From NCBI RefSeq assembly GCF_026616195.1, contig NZ_JANHDH010000002.1, forward strand, positions 1-64,000: a stretch of DNA of 64,000 nucleotides. Direction: 5' to 3'. The position numbers and the translations under genes were made by a program. A model generated the notes under the pieces. It had not been told where the DNA came from, searched no databases, and was given only the letters and a program-made list of their open reading frames with translations. Shown one piece after another: positions 60,134-64,000 of the stretch. Position 1 is the stretch's first letter, and each line of letters begins with the position of its first letter. This stretch comes from Haloarchaeobius amylolyticus (GTDB taxonomy: Archaea; Halobacteriota; Halobacteria; Halobacteriales; Natrialbaceae).

Positions 60134-61564
60134 ATGCGACGTGGGCTCTGTGTTCTCGGCCTCGTGTTCCTCCTCGCGCTCGCCGGCTGTTCGGCCTTCG
60201 ACCTCGGCGGCGACGACGAGCTCGCCGAGCCCGAGTCGAACCGGCCCGACCCGGCCACCGACACGCTCGGCTGGGAGGACGGCTACTGGTGGAACGACTC
60301 GGTCGCCGTCGACGGGAGCGACGGCCTGACGCAGGCCGAGGTCGCGGTCGTCAAGGCCCGGATGATGGCACGACTCGAACACCTGCGCGGCTACGAGTTC
60401 GAACGGGACGTGTCGGTCCGGGTCATCTCCCGCGAGACGTACCGCGAGCAGCGAAGCGGTGGCGGCGGCGACGGTCAGGCGCCAGCGTGGCGCGAGCAGT
60501 ACTGGGAGGCGCTGTTCATCGTCGGCGAGGACACCGGTGTCGAGGCGGCGTTCGACCGGCTGTACGGCTCGACCGTCATCGGGTACTACTCGAACGACAA
60601 GATCGTCCTCGTCAGCGACGACCCGAACGACCTGCGGGTCTCGCGGGCCACCCTCGCCCACGAACTCGAACACGCCCTGCAGGACCAGCACCTCGGCCTC
60701 GGCTACAGCGCGTCGACGCGCGACGGCCGACTCGCCGCCCAGTCCGTCGTCGAGGGTGACGCGAACTACGTCGAGGCCCGGTACGAGGACTCCTGTGAGT
60801 CGGGCGAATGGGACTGCGTCACGGTCGCCGAGCGGTCCGGCGGCGGTCGCTCCGCCGAGTACAACGTCGGGCTCTCGGTCGCGTCGTTCCTCCCCTACGG
60901 CGAGGGACCGATGTTCGTCTCGGCGCTCCGCGAGCGCGGCGGCTGGGACGCGGTCGACGCCGCGTTCACGGACCACCCCCAGAGCACCGCGCAGGTCATC
61001 CACCCGGCGAAGTACCCCGACGAGGCACCGGCGGCGGTGTCGATACCGGACCGCGCCAGCGGTGGCTGGAGCCGCCTGGAGACCGAGGACGGGACCGACC
61101 GGGTCGAGACCGTCGGCGAGGCGAGCATCTACACGATGTTCTGGTACGCGAAGGTCGTCCCCCGCGAGCACCTGACCAGCCGGAACGACTCGGTCTCGAA
61201 GTACACCTACAGGCACCCGTTCTCGACGGGGTGGGCCGGGGACAGGCTCGTCTTCTACGAGGACGGCGACAATCAGGCGTACGTCTGGCAGTCGACGTGG
61301 GAGTCGCGGGCCGAGGCGACCGAGTTCCGGCAGGCCTACACGGACGTCCTCGCTGCCAACGACGCCACCGCCCGCGGTGACGGCGTCTACGTCATCGACT
61401 CGGGGGCGTTCGAAGACGCCTTCCGGGTCGTCCAGCGCGGGAACACGGTACTGGTCGTGAACGCGCCGAGCGTCGACGCACTCGACGCGGTGCACCCGGT
61501 CTCGGCAGGCGCGAACGCGTCGGTCGGGACAGAACGACGACCCGCCAGGTCCCCGACCGCGTAG
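60134..61564 (+). CDS. Hvo_1808-type surface lipoprotein with an intact HExxH motif, copy 2
   Basis: 476 residues. A lipobox LALAGC (Cys18) anchors it outside. The helix HELEH (176-180) in TLAHELEHALQDQHLG is a complete HExxH, with a distal Glu in VEGDANYVE (about 204-212), the gluzincin plan. The protein is therefore a plausible zinc metallopeptidase or a related protein. It starts 42 bases after copy 1 stops and is probably co-expressed. The last 15 residues are Arg/Pro-rich and unlike the rest. Confidence 0.85.
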   Translation: MRRGLCVLGLVFLLALAGCSAFDLGGDDELAEPESNRPDPATDTLGWEDGYWWNDSVAVDGSDGLTQAEVAVVKARMMARLEHLRGYEFERDVSVRVISRETYREQRSGGGGDGQAPAWREQYWEALFIVGEDTGVEAAFDRLYGSTVIGYYSNDKIVLVSDDPNDLRVSRATLAHELEHALQDQHLGLGYSASTRDGRLAAQSVVEGDANYVEARYEDSCESGEWDCVTVAERSGGGRSAEYNVGLSVASFLPYGEGPMFVSALRERGGWDAVDAAFTDHPQSTAQVIHPAKYPDEAPAAVSIPDRASGGWSRLETEDGTDRVETVGEASIYTMFWYAKVVPREHLTSRNDSVSKYTYRHPFSTGWAGDRLVFYEDGDNQAYVWQSTWESRAEATEFRQAYTDVLAANDATARGDGVYVIDSGAFEDAFRVVQRGNTVLVVNAPSVDALDAVHPVSAGANASVGTERRPARSPTA

Positions 61565-61600
61565 CGGTGCTTTTTCGCCATCCCCCCAGAAACGGGGGGT

Positions 61601-62749
61601 ATGGACGACCCCTTCGACACGATTCCGGCCGCCGCCATCCGCGACGGCCGCGCGACCGACGCGTACTTCGAGCGGACCGAGCAGGCCCTCGAACACGCCG
61701 GACGGAACCCGACGGTGGTCGCGGAGGTGACCGCCGACCAGTTCCCGGACGGCGAGTTCGAGGTGTTCGCCGGGCTGGAGAACGCGGCCCGCCTGCTCGA
61801 GGGCTACGACCTCGACGCCGACGCCGTCCCCGAGGGCTGCCTGTTCGACGGCGGGCCCGTGATGCGCATCGAGGGCGAGTACCTCGAGTTCGCCCGCTTC
61901 GAGACCTCGCTGCTGGGCTTCCTCTCGCAGGCGAGTGCGTTCGCCACGGCCGCACTGGAGGCCAGACTGGCGGCGCCGGACTCGCAGGTACTCTCCTTCG
62001 GTGCCCGCCACGTCCACCCGGCCATCGCGGCCACGGTCGAGCGAAGCGCCCTCGTCGGCGGCCTCGACGGGTTCTCGCACGTGGCCGCCGGCGACGTCAT
62101 CGGTCGCGAGGCCGGCGGGACGATGCCCCACGCGCTCATGATCTGCATGGGCAAGGGCAACCAGGAGGCGGCGTGGCGGGCCTTCCACGAGGCCGTCCCG
62201 GAATCGGTCCCCAGAATCGCCCTGTGTGACACCTACACCGACGAGGTCGACGAGGTGCTCCGGGCGGTCGCGGAACTGGGCGACGACCTCGACGGGGTCC
62301 GCCTCGATACGACGGGGTCGCGCCGCGGCGACTTCCGGCACATCGTCCGCGAGGTCCAGTGGGAACTGGCCGCCCGCGGCCACGAGGACGTCGACGTGTT
62401 CGTCAGCGGCGGCCTCACGCCGGAGCGCCTCCGCGAGCTCCGGGACGTGGCCGACGGCTTCGGCGTCGGCAGCTACGTCACGAACGCGAACCCGGTGGAC
62501 TTCGCGCTCGACATCGTCGAGGTCGACGGCGAACCGGCGGCGAAACGCGGGAAGCTCTCCGGGACGAAGCAGGTGTATCGCACCGACGACGGCGGCCACG
62601 AGGTCGCGCTCGCGGACCGGCCGGGGCCGACCGACGGGAAGCCGCTGCTCGAACCGCTGATTCGCGATGGCGAGGTCGTCAGGACGTTCGACGTCGACGA
62701 GGCGCGGCGCTACGCGGCGACGGACGCCGAGCGAGTCGACTTCGAGTAA
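61601..62749 (+). CDS. Nicotinate phosphoribosyltransferase
   Basis: 382 residues, the short archaeal/QPRTase-like form. Active-site regions include LGFLSQAS (about 107-114), the SFGARHVHPAIA region with conserved Arg/His, and HVAAGDVIGREAGGTMPHAL (about 162-181), which binds phosphoribosyl pyrophosphate. VFVSGGLTPERLRELRD closes the barrel. It makes nicotinate mononucleotide from nicotinate, PRPP and ATP, the step after nicotinamidase in NAD salvage. The gene follows the second lipoprotein by 36 bases. Confidence 0.92.
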   Translation: MDDPFDTIPAAAIRDGRATDAYFERTEQALEHAGRNPTVVAEVTADQFPDGEFEVFAGLENAARLLEGYDLDADAVPEGCLFDGGPVMRIEGEYLEFARFETSLLGFLSQASAFATAALEARLAAPDSQVLSFGARHVHPAIAATVERSALVGGLDGFSHVAAGDVIGREAGGTMPHALMICMGKGNQEAAWRAFHEAVPESVPRIALCDTYTDEVDEVLRAVAELGDDLDGVRLDTTGSRRGDFRHIVREVQWELAARGHEDVDVFVSGGLTPERLRELRDVADGFGVGSYVTNANPVDFALDIVEVDGEPAAKRGKLSGTKQVYRTDDGGHEVALADRPGPTDGKPLLEPLIRDGEVVRTFDVDEARRYAATDAERVDFE

Positions 62750-62768
62750 GCAGGGCCGCAGTCTGGTC

Positions 62769-63377
62769 TCAGTTCGTCAGTTCTTCGATGCTGCCTTCGG
62801 GGTCGCGCTCGCGGAAGATCTGGCCCTCGAACAGCGTGACGACGACGTCCTCCTGCTGCCAGGCGGTCGGCGGGAGGCCGGCCTTCCGGCAGACGCGCCC
62901 GAGGTACTCCTCCTCGGACCAGCCGTGTTCGACGGGGACGGTCGGGTAGAGCCAGCCGGCGTTCGTGCCGGTGTCGATGGCGGCCCCGTGGGTACCGAGT
63001 TCCATGTCGGCGACGGGGTCGTCGGTGAGGACGACGTTGCAGACAGAGCAGACGGAGACGGTGAGGTTCGACAGCTCGGAGGGGGTGACCTCGGAGCCAC
63101 AGGAGTCCTCACTCGCCGCCTCGATGGCAGCGTCGACGATGACGTGCCCGAGCTGGTCGCTCGATTCGTACCCGCCAGCGCAGCCGCGGAGGCTGCCACG
63201 CCCCCGGGTGGATTCGAGCCGGACGAACGCGCCGGTCCGGTTGTAGAACGCATCACGCATGCTGCCGGGCTGCTCACGGCGACCGTTGAGAACGAAGCCT
63301 TCCACCGCGTCCCGCGCCAGTTCGACGGCCCGGGCCCCATCATCGTATGTCAGACGGACGCTCTGTGCCTGCGACAT
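62769..63377 (-). CDS. AMMECR1-domain protein (TIGR00296 family)
   Basis: 202 residues. The domain hallmarks are present: FVRLESTRGRGSLRGCAGGY (the LRGCIG-type motif, C67) and a second Cys/His-rich part TVSVCSVCNVVLTDDP, then YPTVPVEHGWSEEEYLGRVC. AMMECR1 proteins are conserved from archaea to humans but their biochemical role is not established; a catalytic function has been suggested from the motif. The start at 63377 lies after an A/T-rich tatacgtgtac stretch. Convergent with the NAPRTase gene. Confidence 0.88.
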   Translation of the reverse strand: MSQAQSVRLTYDDGARAVELARDAVEGFVLNGRREQPGSMRDAFYNRTGAFVRLESTRGRGSLRGCAGGYESSDQLGHVIVDAAIEAASEDSCGSEVTPSELSNLTVSVCSVCNVVLTDDPVADMELGTHGAAIDTGTNAGWLYPTVPVEHGWSEEEYLGRVCRKAGLPPTAWQQEDVVVTLFEGQIFRERDPEGSIEELTN

Positions 63378-63500
63378 AGTACACGTATAGCGATTGTCGC
63401 TCTTGAACGCTTTCGTTTCGTCTCGTCGGCGAATCGGTACCTGCACCGACACCTCCGGAGGGCCCGGAACGCGGGACGGCGGGTCGCGTCGACCGAGGTG

Positions 63501-63506
63501 TTTAAA
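63501..63506 (+). promoter_or_regulatory. TATA box of the RNase P RNA gene
   Basis: tttaaa centred about 23 bases before the predicted 5' end near 63525, a typical archaeal distance for a stable RNA promoter. Confidence 0.6.
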
Positions 63507-63524
63507 TGCGGGACGGGGATAGGA

Positions 63525-63850
63525 ACTGGTGGTAGAGAGAGCCCGGCCGCCGCGGCACCGCCGCGAGGAAAGTCCCCCCACCGTCTGGGCAGGTGACCGG
63601 GCGCAAGCCCGGAGCGGGAGACCGCTGGCTCTGGAACAGAAACGAGACCACTCTCCCCGAGTGATGACGTGTGCGAACCGACCCGAGAGGCGAGGGAGCT
63701 AACCCACAGAACGTCGACGGGAGAGAACGGATGGAACGGCGAATCTTCACCGGTGCAAGTCCACGCCGTCAAGGTAGCCCGGACGAATGGCGATGGACGC
63801 TCAGCCGAATGCCGGGTCGAACAGAAGGGGGCTTACTCCTCTCTGCCAGT
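63525..63850 (+). ncRNA. rnpB: RNase P RNA (archaeal type A)
   Basis: The 5' region actgg...tagagag pairs with ctctct...ccagt at the 3' end (63846-63850), forming helix P1. The conserved CR-I gaggaaagtc is at 63565-63574. The 3' conserved acagaaggggg with the cttactcc that follows (63821-63838) matches CR-V. These flank a GC-rich catalytic and specificity region of about 326 bases. It is the ribozyme that matures tRNA 5' ends and works with several archaeal Rpp proteins. The ends are approximate. Confidence 0.93.
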
Positions 63851-63910
63851 CGAAGCACGTGAGTGGCGACGCTGGCGCGAAGAACCGCCGGGCGGTCTCT
63901 TCGTCGATGC

Positions 63911-64000
63911 TCAGTCGTCCGCGAGGTCGTCGACGTCGCCGCCGTCGGGCTGGACGCCCGCGGGCGGCGTGGTCGGGCCGCTGCTGCCGGCGCGGCTCAT
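63911..64000 (-). CDS. Probable gene running off the window edge (partial)
   Basis: A minus-strand frame ends with TGA at 63911 and continues past position 64000. The visible 29 residues (MSRAGSSGPTTPPAGVQPDG and an Asp-rich end) look like a disordered acidic tail of a haloarchaeal protein. The ATG at 64000 may be internal rather than the true start. No family can be named. It converges on rnpB with about 60 bases between. Confidence 0.4.
   Translation of the reverse strand: MSRAGSSGPTTPPAGVQPDGGDVDDLADD

Overview
The window comes from a haloarchaeon (class Halobacteria). The base composition is GC-rich. Almost every predicted protein is strongly acidic. The rRNA operon ends 23S-5S-tRNA-Cys, and the protein-coding genes include an archaellum operon, ribosomal protein S6e, a blue-copper lipoprotein and several families known mainly from Halobacteria. 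Many promoters are TATA-like elements about 25 bases upstream of the ATG, giving leaderless transcripts. Nothing in the window identifies the genus.

Layout. 1-580: the end of an rRNA operon with tRNA-Cys. 624-3237: an enolase-superfamily protein, a membrane-anchored surface protein, and a tRNA-Lys gene followed by a ladder of copies of its own 3' end. 3333-24380: mostly short metabolic or housekeeping transcription units. These are an M20 peptidase, a ferredoxin-type nitrite/sulfite reductase, a CaCA exchanger, lipoproteins, a ZIP transporter, two aldo/keto reductases, an SDR, a copper protein, an FAD oxidoreductase, a methyltransferase, a HAD phosphatase-fold enzyme, an alpha/beta hydrolase, a beta-CASP nuclease and S6e. 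24377-34854: a PadR regulator and the archaellum locus. The motor and assembly genes arlCE-F-G-H-I-J and a separate ArlD/E-domain gene are on the minus strand. Three archaellin genes and a small companion gene are on the plus strand. The two sets diverge from a 449-base regulatory region.

35249-47070: a second mixed block. It holds a PfkB sugar kinase, a DHH phosphoesterase, a histidine kinase, three UspA-type proteins, a GNAT acetyltransferase, a secreted beta-propeller protein, a PHB-depolymerase-like esterase and a compact three-gene unit containing two paralogues. 47175-54001: a peptide/nickel-type ABC importer, with the two ATPases fused in one chain, then the binding protein, two permeases and a small membrane protein. 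54362-63377: dihydroorotase, a lipoate-ligase family protein, a degenerate M23-like protein, a nicotinamidase-type hydrolase, two tandem lipoproteins of the Hvo_1808 type, nicotinate phosphoribosyltransferase and an AMMECR1-domain protein. 63525-63850 is the RNase P RNA, followed by the edge of one more gene.

How the genes work together. The archaellum locus supplies filament subunits, the ArlF/ArlG stator, the ArlCE cytosolic ring and the ArlH-ArlI-ArlJ motor. The nicotinamidase-type enzyme and nicotinate phosphoribosyltransferase are consecutive steps of NAD salvage and flank the two zincin-like surface lipoproteins. The ABC block is a complete importer. No CRISPR array, insertion sequence or prophage was found. 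The most interesting non-genic structures are the tRNA-Lys 3'-end ladder, a duplicated promoter/leader module in front of the archaellins, a palindrome covering the start of a surface-protein transcript, and a repeat shared by three intergenic regions.
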